Assembly: GCA_031472005.1 (NCBI GenBank)
Contig: PZJY01000001.1
Span: 2,976,001 to 3,040,000, forward strand
DNA: 64,000 nucleotides
From: Tetracladium setigerum
Taxonomy: Eukaryota > Ascomycota > Leotiomycetes > Helotiales
Reading direction: 5' to 3'
Part shown: positions 52,236 through 62,032 of the stretch, one piece after another
How positions within the stretch are numbered: the stretch's first letter is position 1
Layout: every line of letters begins with the position of its first letter
Notes under the pieces: model-generated
What the model was told of the DNA's origin: nothing
Databases searched by the model: none
The model's input: only the letters and a program-made list of their open reading frames with translations
Translations under genes and position numbers: made by a program

Positions 52236-53605
52236 ATGTCGTTTCAAACGCTCTCAGAACGGCTCACTATACTGCAGGAATCGAATGCCCAACTCAAAGA
52301 TCTTATAGATAGGCTCGCAAACCTCAAATTCCAACCTGGCTCTATTCCACTGGATGACGATGACGATAATGTCATGACGGAGCTCTCTTCAGAGATACAG
52401 CAAACGATCAAGGACCAAGATGAGGATTTCGAACTGTTACAGGAGGAGGTGTACGATTTGGGAAGTGGAAGACCAGGAAGCGAGTTAGAAGGACAGAGGA
52501 GCGGGTTGGAAGAAGCTGTAAAGCGAGCCATGAGAGCATTGAAATCGTATGCTACATTCCCCCTCTGTGACCACCTAAGGATATTTTAACTAAATCTTTA
52601 ATTTTTGGGGGGAAAAGATATGAAGTAGCATTCCGCAAAGCCCAACTCGCTGCCCGCCGCAATCTTCAAGCAGCCCAAAAACAAGAACGCGAACTCCTCC
52701 TACACTCCTACCTCGAACCCCCTCGCTCCTCCAGTTCCTCCCCCCACCCCTCCTCCCAGCACCAGCACCAACGAAATCAGAAATCCAAAGCCCTCACACA
52801 AGAAGAAAAAGAAGTGCTCGCCAGCAGCGACTTCACGCTCGCCTTGCGCCGCACACACGAAAGTATGGCCGCGGAACTCTCGCGCTCCCAATTCGCAAAC
52901 GACATGTTGAATGAATCGACCGCTGCGCTCGCGAGCTTGTCGGAGAATTACTCGTCCTTGGATACGCTGTTGTCGAGCTCGAAGAATCTGCTGGGCACGT
53001 TGTTGAGGAGTCAGAAGAGTGATACGTGGTATCTCGAGACGGCTTTTTATATCCTCGCTGCGACGATTGCGTGGTTGGTTTGGCGGAGGATTTTGTATGG
53101 GCCTACTTGGTGGTTGGTGTGGTTGCCTGTGAAGTGGTTTGTTAAATCGGGCATGTGGGTTGGTGCCATGTTCAGCTCAAGTGGAAGTGGAAGTGGAAGT
53201 GACGGGGAGGTTAGTTCGGTGGTGGTGGGATCTGTGACGGCTGCTACGTCCATTGCGGCCAGTTCAGTGGTGCATAGGAAGGCAACGAGAGAGCCGAAGG
53301 TGCCTGGGATGAAGCCGCCGAATGTTAATGTCGGTGGTGGTGGTAGAGGGGCGCCGATGAATGGCCCGAATGTCCCTGGTGCCGTGAAGCAGGGAGGTGG
53401 TGAAAGCTTGTCGGAGCAGGTTGGGAGGATTATTGATGAGAGTAAGGATGCAGAGGTGGGTGTGGAAGGATCTACTGAAGACGTATCAAAAGAGGGGGAA
53501 CCGTCAAATCCTAAAAAGAGAGTGTGGGAGGAGAAAATTGAAAAAGCGTGGGAGGAAGATGTTGAACCTCCTAAGGAGACGGGGAGGTCAAAGGACGAGT
53601 TATAG
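52236..53605 (+). CDS. SEC20: SNARE Sec20 with C-terminal KDEL
   Basis: Two exons, 52236-52546 and 52618-53605, encode 432 aa. The N-terminal coiled coil (SFQTLSERLTILQESNAQLK) is followed by RALKSYEVAFRKAQLAARR across the intron and by the SNARE-like helix TLALRRTHESMAAELSRSQF with NDMLNESTAALASLSENY. One strong transmembrane segment, TAFYILAATIAWLVWRRIL, sits near residue 245. The Ser/Gly-rich region after it would be lumenal and ends SKDEL, an ER-retrieval signal; yeast Sec20 ends in HDEL, which supports the call. Sec20 acts with Ufe1, Use1 and the Dsl1 complex in Golgi-to-ER retrograde transport. The lumenal tail of about 170 residues is long. The frame is intact. Confidence 0.88.
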
Positions 53606-54961
53606 TTGGGAAGAATCAACGTTTTTGTCTTTGAACAAATATGCTGGTATAGTCAATCGTATTAATGTTTATTTGGATACCTACTCTACCACCACATGTA
53701 TGGATCAACTATCTCCCTTCCTTCCCAGCGTCAATGTGAGAGAACTGCCATCATACCAATCCTTCTTTTCTAGCAGATGATCAGACATATAAACCCTCCG
53801 TCTCTAATTTAGATAACTATCCATCTCCAGATTTCCACAGACGGGGAAAGGATCACATCCTCCTTCCAGAAAACTTGAAGTTGGACGTGAGTATTAAAGA
53901 GAGAGAAAGTTAGACGATAGAAGCAAATACCCCTCCCTTACTACTTCCAGAGAACTTGCATAGAAGTCCCCCACCTCTTTACCCCTCACTCCCTGCACCT
54001 ATTATTCTAATCCCAAACAGAAAGGTAAAAATGGATTCTTGTTGCCCATCTATCAAATGTTTATTTGTGGTCTCGCACCTTACTTAACCGAACTAAGAAG
54101 CGAGAACTGTCAACAACACAAACCGGGAATCATTTTGCAACTAGCGAGAAAAAAATAGCTAGTCACATACTGTTTCTAAAAAAAAATTGCAAAGTGGACA
54201 CATGAGTGAGAGTTGTGTATTTCGTGTTATTTCTATGGCTACTTACTTGGTCATCACCAAGCAACGAACTTATCTCACCTTAGCCACGGAAGGTCAGACT
54301 TATTGGTCATATGCTGCTGATATGTGGAATAAGTAGAAATGATAACCACAAAATGATTAAACAACGCATTTTAATATTTGAAAGCTACTTAGGTAGGGAA
54401 TGATATCTATTTTTGGAGGTTTGCCCATTGATTCACTCATTGATGGGGCTAAGTGTCACATAGAGGGCAACGAAGAAATGTCCCAATGTGAAAAGAAATG
54501 ACCACACTGGACGTCAAAACGCAATGAAATGAGTGCGTTCCGGCAGTGTTTTCGGGAGAATAAAATAGGAAAGTCAGGTAGTACCAAACCGAAAATGAAT
54601 GAGCTTCTCAAGGGATGAAGGAGAGAAGTGATTTTACTCGAGTTGATGGCTTGCATGGTCGAACACAAAGCGGTATCAGAGAGACGACAGAGAAAGACGG
54701 TCAGGTGTCAGGGTTGTAAGATGTTGAAGCTCCTTTCTTTTTAAACTATAAACATCAGCCAGCAAACGCAATCTTAAAAGCAGGCCATGGTCTGGCGGTT
54801 GGTCATCAATATATGCAGCAATCCATTGCCGCCCAAATCCCTTGAAATAGAGCCCTAACCAAAATTCAAAACGCCAGAATGGTCCTCCTCTCCAATGCGC
54901 CGTCTATGATCTTGAAAAGCAAAAACTCCTTACCCAAGTGAGAATTTGAGGGTGGAAAAAC
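53606..54961. other. Intergenic region between convergent SEC20 and RING-like genes
   Basis: 1.36 kb without a supported gene. It is AT-rich between 54000 and 54450; short open frames there have no conserved pattern. Confidence 0.5.
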
Positions 54962-56598
54962 CTATGATCGGATGTCAAGCTGAAATGGCTTGAATCGTCC
55001 CCCAACGGTTGCACAACGAGGACATTTTCTTCGAGCACCCTGCTCTGCCATGAGTACATCCACACAGACCTGGCAAAGTCCACAAATGCATTCCGTACAT
55101 GCATAAGAATCCTTCAGAGATGAGATGACTTGGCACGCGGCGCAGTAGATTTGTACGTTCAGTGAAGAAAAACTTGGTGATGAATCAGAAAGACCACGAG
55201 CCTCAATATGAAAGGCATCACCACTTTCAACAGAGGGAAAGGGCTCTGGAATGTCAGGATTGTACGACGGTGGTGTGAGAGCTTGCTGCAGAGGAGAAGC
55301 TTGGTAGTTGCCAGGGTTGTGGGAGTTTGTGAATGGTGGCACAGATGCTCGATTGACCGAGATTGGTGATGGGGGACCTTAATGATGTTAGACGAATAAG
55401 ATTGTTGAAAGTGATGGAAACTTACAGGTGTTCTATCCTCATCTACATCTGAAGTCGCCGAGGTGGCTGCATCTATGAGGTCTTCCCATCGTTTACCATA
55501 TGCCGCGGATAGTGCACTGGAAGGTTCTGCGGAAAAGGCCTTTCGGTCGTAGCTCATACGTCGCAGGTGGGCATTCTCTCCACGAGACTTTTGACGCTTA
55601 TGCTGTGGTTGTGAAGCACGCTTCGAGAGTGATTGCTTTCTTGGTCTGTTTGGTCCAGGGTTGCGTTGGATTGGAGGTAATGTGGATGACCGTCCAGGAG
55701 GAGAGGTAGACAAAATAGATGGGAGAAGCTCTCTCTTGCGATGTGCATTAAAGTGTGAAAATGGGTCGCTTGTGGGCTCAATATTGTTTGAATGGATTGG
55801 GGGAAGCTCGATTGAATTGCGCATAGCTTGTTTGTGCGCCTCGGTATCCGACATCCAGTCCTGCCAACTTTAGTAAAGAAATTGTCATTTATTTCTGGGA
55901 TAAGAGACCAACCTCTGCCGAATCCCATTCTACCTCAAGTTTGTGAGTATGTAGTTGTGCGAGAGCTGCGGCCGCGCTAGCGGCTGGCAGCATGGAGCCA
56001 GAATGGAAATCCTCATGATTTCTGGGAGTTCCTGGACTCGAATCATCGGCATAATAATTGCGTCGATCGTGATTGTAACCTACTCATTGTTAGGCACGGG
56101 ACAATGGTGTTGTGAAGGGTGGACAGACCATGGGGACCGAGGTTGGAGCTTGGCTGCGGTGGTGGTGGTGGTGGTGGTGGTCGCTCAGATGGCGGGGAGT
56201 TGATCATGAGCTGGAAGGAATCCTCTGTCGCAGGAAGCTTCGCAATATAGTGTTCGGGATGAGCTCGTCGAATGTGCTCTTGCATCGATCGATACCTCTT
56301 CTCCTGCCCTCCAAAAATCCGTTACCATGCTGCGCAAGAAGAACAGGAGGGGAGCTTCGAATGAAATGGGGGTGGGGTCGGTCGCAGAGTGAAGGGGCAG
56401 AACGCAGAACTCTGTAACAGAGCAACAGCAAAGGTGAGAGTGTGAAAAGCGACTCACGCCGAGGCAGCGTTTGCGACAGCTGGAGCCATCCTGATTCCGC
56501 AATGGACAAACCACTTCGTTCGTGGCATCCGAGACGGAGAAGGACGAAGTGAGTGAGGATCGTGGTGGCATCGTCAAATTCAACCCCACCTCGACCAT
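54962..56598 (-). CDS. Uncharacterised protein with N-terminal C2H2-like and C-terminal RING-like zinc sites
   Basis: Five exons, 56458-56598, 56129-56303, 55913-56079, 55426-55860 and 54962-55377, encode about 444 aa once one base is restored. The N-terminal exon has CPLRNQDGSSCRKRCLG, joined to EKRYRSMQEHIRRAHPEHYI, a two-Cys/two-His zinc-finger-like unit. A Pro-rich linker (PPPPPPPP, from a GGT microsatellite) and polar disordered regions (RKQSLSKRASQPQHKRQKSR) follow. The C-terminus has IYCAACQVISSLKDSYACTE and CICGLCQVC..CPRC, eight or more Cys in RING-like spacing. The second intron uses a GTCTGT donor, but all phases close. The frame is lost at the G5 run 55371-55375 (one base short). 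A nuclear or ubiquitin-related role is guessed from domains only. Confidence 0.75.
56158..56180 (+). repeat. (GGT)n microsatellite coding for polyproline
   Basis: About eight GGT units on the plus strand, read as CCA/ACC on the minus strand, encode the Pro run in exon 2 of the C2H2/RING-like gene. Confidence 0.75.
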
Positions 56599-56996
56599 GG
56601 AGGGGGATGAGATACGGGGAGGAGGGGGGTTTATCGCGATGTGCGATAAAGGATAAAGCTAGAACAAGCTCAATTAATCAGTGGCGGCGAGCGACAGCGA
56701 CAGTGACCGTGACATTCAACTTTCGCATTGTCCGTGGGTGGGCGTGGGAGAGGATGTGGTGGTAAAGATGGGCGGGTATGAATGATGTTGATGGTTGAGG
56801 GAGAGAGGGAGGGAGGGAGTGTGTGGGAAGGACGAGGTTGTGTGTGGAGGCGTGAGGTGAGTGGTGGTGGGAGTTGTGGGAAGGGCCAGGAGCTGTTTTG
56901 GGAGCCCAAGCAAGCTATGCTGAGTAGTGTCACAATCGTTTGGGATTGGAAGAAGGCGAGGAGTCGAGCCCTGTACCCGGAGGCAAGGAAGAGAAG

Positions 56997-57019
56997 ATCG
57001 ATCAGATCAGATCAGATCC
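56997..57019 (+). repeat. (GATCA)n short tandem repeat
   Basis: GATCGATCAGATCAGATCAG and a few following bases form three to four 5-bp units. Confidence 0.6.
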
Positions 57020-58038
57020 AATCCGAGGAGCATGAAAAAGAACAGCTCACAGCTCCCCAGCTCGCAGCTCCCAGCTCGCACACAGCTCAGCAGTTCACGG
57101 CTTTCGAGGTGGTCCAGCTCAACAACATTCCAAGCTCATCCCACCAAGCAGAGGGCACAAGTGTATGTAATACTACTTACTGTATTGACTGTTTGAGTGG
57201 TGGTAACTTCTCTAGGTGAGTTTCAGCTGTAAACCTCTAGCCAAAATCACATTCACATTATTCTTCTGGTTATTCGCCGACCTGCGAGCTGCCAGCTGGA
57301 GCTACCCTTCTCAGGCAAAGCGAGCATTACTCTCCGTGGCGATGGTTGGAGGCTAGCTAGCTTGCTTCCGTATAGCCTTCGGTGCTGCAAGCCGATGATT
57401 CCCTTTCTGCTCCTGCTCTTGCTCTGAGGCGAGCGAACTGCTTTTTCACACCTACTGTACTGCTTCTCGGTACTTGTCGTGACCTCTTCGCAGCGCAGCT
57501 CCGGCCCAGCCAACCATCACTTTGCATTTCCAAGGATCCAGATTTCATGACTTTCGCTGCCTTGATTGGCTGCGAGGAGGCCATCTTGCCTTGACTCGCT
57601 CCAGAGAGTAAAAGTCAAGAAGTCAACCTTGCGGTGTAAACATTAATCAAAGCGAAATTGCGGTGAACGCGACGAGATGAGAGAATCAACGAAAGCATGA
57701 ATGACTGACTACTGCTATCTATGATCTATCCCGAGTCGTCGTCGTCACGCGTTGAGGCCAGTGCCATAGCCGTAGTCCTGGATCTGCGGCTGGTGCCAGT
57801 GAGAAAACGTATCACTTGACGTCTCTAATTTTTATGGGCAGAACTGGGTTGGTGTTGCGAGCCCAATAATCTCGTAACGGGCAATAATACAATAGCGGTG
57901 AGTAAGAGAAAGATCGTTTCCTTTCTTACCTATCTGTTCAGTGCATTTTGAGCGAGTGGGTAGGAAGCATTCGATAGGTACAGCGACAGTAGTCAAGAAG
58001 CCCGTCAGATCAACAAGAGAAAGAGTGTCTACCTTGGT

Positions 58039-58616
58039 ATGGCTTCTACCAACAAAAGACTGCCGCTGCAAGTTCCAGAGCAGGAATATACCGAAGAGCT
58101 CAAAAAACCAACTAACTCACAACTTCTGGCCCAACCCAAGCGAGAGAGAGAGTATTGATAGTGCTGCCCAACCAAGATGGAGCATTTCCCTGTCAACACA
58201 ACCGAGGGACGTACCGAACTGTACTCTACGTACTGTCCGCATCAAGTGAAGGGTCAGCTGACGAAGACTGGGGACCTGTTCGGAAGGTGAAGAGGCTCTG
58301 CTTCGTTTCGAAGCGAACGCGAAGAACACCTCAGGTAGAGACGAGGGCCAAGATCCTCTGGACGAAGTTGAGGATGAGCATGAGCAGGAGTTGGTACATA
58401 ACATACATAGATCTCCAACAAATCATGTGCCGAGGACAGCAGTCGTCGAAGCGAGCCAAGCAGGGAGAGGAGAGAGTGTCCAAGGAAGTGGCTGAGAATG
58501 GCATCTTCTCCGTCCCGCAACAATTCATTTTTCGTCGTTCAGAGGATGCTCCCGAGACAGCTATTTCAATAGATACGATACAAGAGATCAATCATCCTCT
58601 GATTAACAATTGAGAA
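58039..58616 (+). pseudogene. Possible decayed or fragmented small gene
   Basis: Several segments look like real protein but lie in different frames. A 39-codon frame starts at 58039 (MASTNKRLPLQVPEQEYTEE). A second, at 58177, runs MEHFPVNTTEGRTELYSTYC and ends in LTKTGDLFGR. Then an acidic frame near 58290-58490 contains GRDEGQDPLDEVEDEHEQEL, and a tail ends EINHPLINN at 58613. I found no set of GT-AG introns or single-base fixes that joins them. It could be a pseudogene, upstream ORFs of an unrecognised transcript, or chance. Confidence 0.2.
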
Positions 58617-59461
58617 AGAAGTCAAGGGAGGAGCCATGCGAGTTCTGGAGATAGATACTTGTTACTGTGACGGCAGCTGGTCCCGAGCTGCATAACTGCG
58701 CAAACCGAGGTGTCGAAAGATGGTAATCGGAGCCGAAGTCAAGAAATGAATGTCACTCATGTAAACAAACGGCATTCATTTTTTATTGTCAACGGAGAGA
58801 GAGGCAACAAAAGAACTAGAAGCTACCTTACCTAGAAACCTCAATACTGTATATCTAATATCTATTGAGATCTCTTCTTGATCGCTTTCGCATCCTTGGT
58901 CAATCAAGTACATCATCCCTCGCAAGTTGAGATCCATTCGTTCCCCCAATTCATGAAAGAATAGACGCAAACCATAAGCAGGACTAGGCTCGAATTGCCC
59001 CCTTCTCTTCCCTTCCCGAACCCCCCAAGGAAGGAACCCCCCCCAACCCCCTGATCCAAATCCAGAATTTCGATTTGATATCTTCTTGCATTGGCCGCAT
59101 TAGCTGGTTAACGTCCTTACAAAACCATCGCTTCCCCCTCCTCTCTTTCTCTTCCGGCAAATTCTCCCAAGTCCTGCGTCGGTCAATTCACTCAGTATCG
59201 AATCTTGCTCGATACTGCACGGCTCATCATCAATCATCCATCGACACTTTGTTGACTGGCTCGATATTTATTCATGGGGTACGTAATGCGTGGGTGTATT
59301 CGTCCACAATGCCCCGTAGAGACAGAGTAAGGCTGACTGGATACTTTCTCCTACAGACGATTCGCAATCATATACTCATCGTCATAAAAGATGTGTTGAC
59401 ATGATTGATAATGTCGGGAAAAAGTGACAATAATTGAGATCAAGTTTGCACGTGTGAAATC

Positions 59462-60570
59462 ATGTCTCTCACAATCCAAAATCTGAATGGAGATGCCTCC
59501 TTCCAACTTACTTTCCACCCAATCTTGCCCTTCCCTCGGTCCAAGGAGCAAGATCATCAAGATTATCAAGCTTCACACGCATTTACCATTCTTCTCGATC
59601 CATGGCTATGTGGAAGATCAGACATTGTGCATCGAATGTTCTCGTCAACTCGCCGCATCAGCCCACCCTGCGTCTCCTCTATCCTCGAGCTTCCCGAGCC
59701 AGACATAGTAATAGTCAGTCAGAACAAAAGCGATCATTGCCATCGAGAAACGCTCACGCAGCTCCCATCCCAAGACGGGAAGACCATCATCCTCGCCGAA
59801 CCGGCAGCATCGAGGACGATCAATGGCTGGAAACACTTCCACAAGGACAAAGTAGCCGCCCTTCCAAAATGGCAAGAATGTCGTCCTGGACAGCCGGACC
59901 GACTTCACAGAATTCCTCTTCCCCCACTCGACTCTGGAGGAGAAGCAGGAGAAGTTACCATTGCGTATATGGAAGATAAGGGAGACTACACAGGCCTTCA
60001 TAATGCCATTGGAATAACCTACAAAGCGCCCACTCACTCCCAGACGACCAGCTCGGAACTCATGACACCCCCAGACACACCGGGCTCCACCTTCTTTCCA
60101 GACACATCAGCGAACAATGGGCCACTTTCCGTCATCTTTTCTCCCCATGGCTGCTTGTACTCCACGATTTCCTCGTACAGCACCGCGCACCTCAAGGCTA
60201 CGCAAGCTCTCCCCTCACGGCATTCCTCCACTGCTTCGACGAAATCAGAAATGCCTGGTATCTCGGAGGACAGATCTGCAACGGTTTTCCAGGCGGTCTC
60301 GAAATCGCACAGAAGCTCGAGGCTAGAGTTTGGATCAGTGCTCATGATGGAGACAAGGAAGTCAAAGGCTTTGCTACGTTGCAAATTGCCACCAAGAAGT
60401 TTGACAGGGAAGAGGTGGAACGCGTGGTCAGTCCACGAAGGGACACCTTTTCGGAAAAGCCGGGAACGAGGGCAGTGGTGTTGGAGGTTGGAGAGAATAT
60501 TGTATTAAGTCGGGCGATGGATTTTCAATCTTCGGTGACGTGCTTAGATGGAGGGACATTTGTAAGCTAA
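59462..60570 (+). CDS. Metallo-beta-lactamase-fold protein with degenerate metal motif
   Basis: A single exon of about 369 aa after one base is restored. It opens MSLTIQNLNGDASFQLTFHP and has LLDPWLCGRSDIVHRMF, the typical first strand-loop of lactonase-like enzymes, then PDIVIVSQNKSDHCHRETL at the usual HxHxDH site; only the DH is kept, and the first His positions are Ser/Asn. Later come SVIFSPHGCLYS and, in the restored frame, HCFDEIRNAWYLGGQICNGF and ARVWISAHDGDKEVKG, a late His that could bind metal. The frame is lost at the C4 run 60211-60214; with one C more the stop at 60570 gives an exact codon count. It is a fungal lactamase-superfamily protein of unknown substrate; weak or lost catalysis is possible. 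Confidence 0.8.
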
Positions 60571-60793
60571 GAATCGAATCATGTGAGGAGTGTATAGTTG
60601 TATATAGAGGAAGGCAAGCTGGGCTGTGTGTATATCAAACAAATTGAAAAGATTGGCAAAGCACAGGAGCGATAGAGCAGAAAAGAGGTGGACTCTCATT
60701 CAGAATACCCCGAATATTGGAGGCATGAAGTTTAGAAATATGGATTCTTGTACCGGATTTAATTTCATACAAGAAAAGAAAGATACTAACAGC
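60571..60793. other. Short convergent intergenic interval
   Basis: 220 bp between the convergent lactamase-like gene and TLS1; nothing recognised. Confidence 0.5.
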
Positions 60794-62032
60794 CTACTTC
60801 TTTGCCTGCTTCAGCATCAAATCACGCATCGCAGCTCTCGAGTTCCTGCTTCCACCCAGTTTTGGCCCCCTCAGAACTTCTTCCTCTTTCTTCCCTGGAG
60901 CATTTCGACTAGCCCCAGCAGGAGGAGCAGTCTTCCTTTGCCGTCTCTGAGACATGGCATCCAAGAACTCCTGTCTGAAAGCATCCGCGATCCTATCATC
61001 CGCAGCTTGGTCGTCGTCGATACTGGATGTAGCCTGAACCGGCTCCTCATAGTGATCGACTATACCAAAGTCATTAGTACTCCGTACCACCTAAACAGGA
61101 CATGGGAAAAGGACTTACGTTTGTTCTCCCTCAGAATATCTTCAACCATCTTATCCCTTTTGATATCTTCGCTGTTTCTCCTCTTCCTGCCTCTCCAGGG
61201 CTTTCCGTCTCTGCCCAGTCTTACTTTCGTCGGTTTCTTGGCTCCCTTCTCTTCTTCATCTGACACTGTCTCTCCGACCAGCTTCCTCCTGGTACGCTCT
61301 TCATTCCTTGCTCTCGCCTCTTCTCCCAGATCAACCTCTACCAACTTCCCCAGCGCAGCAGGCTGTCTCTGAACATTCGTTGTGGAGCTCTTGACCTCTC
61401 CTCTCATTGCACTCGATCTAGCTTCCGTCGAGATTCCAGTCCCAAAAGCGTGAGTGGTGGGTGTATTAGTCGAAGGCAATTGCACTCCGGCCTCCAGCCT
61501 TCTTCTTTTAGCCAATTCGGAATCTATGTATTCCATCCTTCCTTCGTTAGCCACCGTTCTTCTCACTCCTTCCACATACATCAGGGTTCAAGACTTACAT
61601 ATGCTTGTTCACATCCCCCACCGTCCCCGTCTGTGGCGCAAACTTCCTCTCTCCTTCATACTGCTTAACCGCGTCGCCTTCTTGCTCTTGTCGCAGTACT
61701 AGAGCATTCTCTTCCTCTGCCCTGGCAGTTGGCGCATCTGCACGGAATTCGACTCCACCTGCTCGTTTGCCACGTAGTTTGCGTAGGCGCAGGATTTCAG
61801 CCACGGAAAGGTTTTTGCTCTCTGCTTGTGCTTCTCCGGATGTAGCAGCGCCTGCGATTAATTCGTCGAGGCTTTGTATGCTGGGAGGTGGGATGGTTGT
61901 TGCGATTGTGGCGGCTTGCTCCTCTTCGTCTTCCTTATCGACGGCTCGTTGTCGGTAGATCTTGCGCTTTTTGCTAGGGCGGAAGAGACTTGCTTCTGCT
62001 TCTGTTTCTACTTCTCGGGGAGGAGATGCCAT
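60794..62032 (-). CDS. TLS1: Tls1/C9orf78 (HCA59) family spliceosome-associated protein
   Basis: Three exons, 61599-62032, 61119-61537 and 60794-61059, encode 372 aa. An early FRPSKKRKIYRQR is followed by LSVAEILRLRKLRGKRAGGVEFR, the N-terminal block of the family. The exon junction gives FAPQTGTVGDVNKHMMEYID, matching the conserved KHMM-YIE region of human C9orf78. The rest is basic and helical with KLVEVDLGEEARARNEERT and IKRDKMVEDILRENK, ending RAAMRDLMLKQAKK. Family members bind Brr2; S. pombe Tls1 is needed for splicing that affects telomeric silencing. BRR2 is encoded 28 kb away in this same window, though this may be coincidence. The frame is intact. Confidence 0.88.

Larger units (their letters stand above)
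56599..59461. other. Large intergenic region (2.9 kb) with scattered coding-like fragments
   Basis: This is the longest gene-free stretch in the window. It has GT/GA-rich low complexity at 56760-56900, a GATCA tandem repeat at 56997-57019, AGCTC-rich sequence at 57040-57130, and coding-like but broken segments at 58039-58613. I cannot assemble a gene from them. It probably includes the promoters of both flanking genes. Confidence 0.45.
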
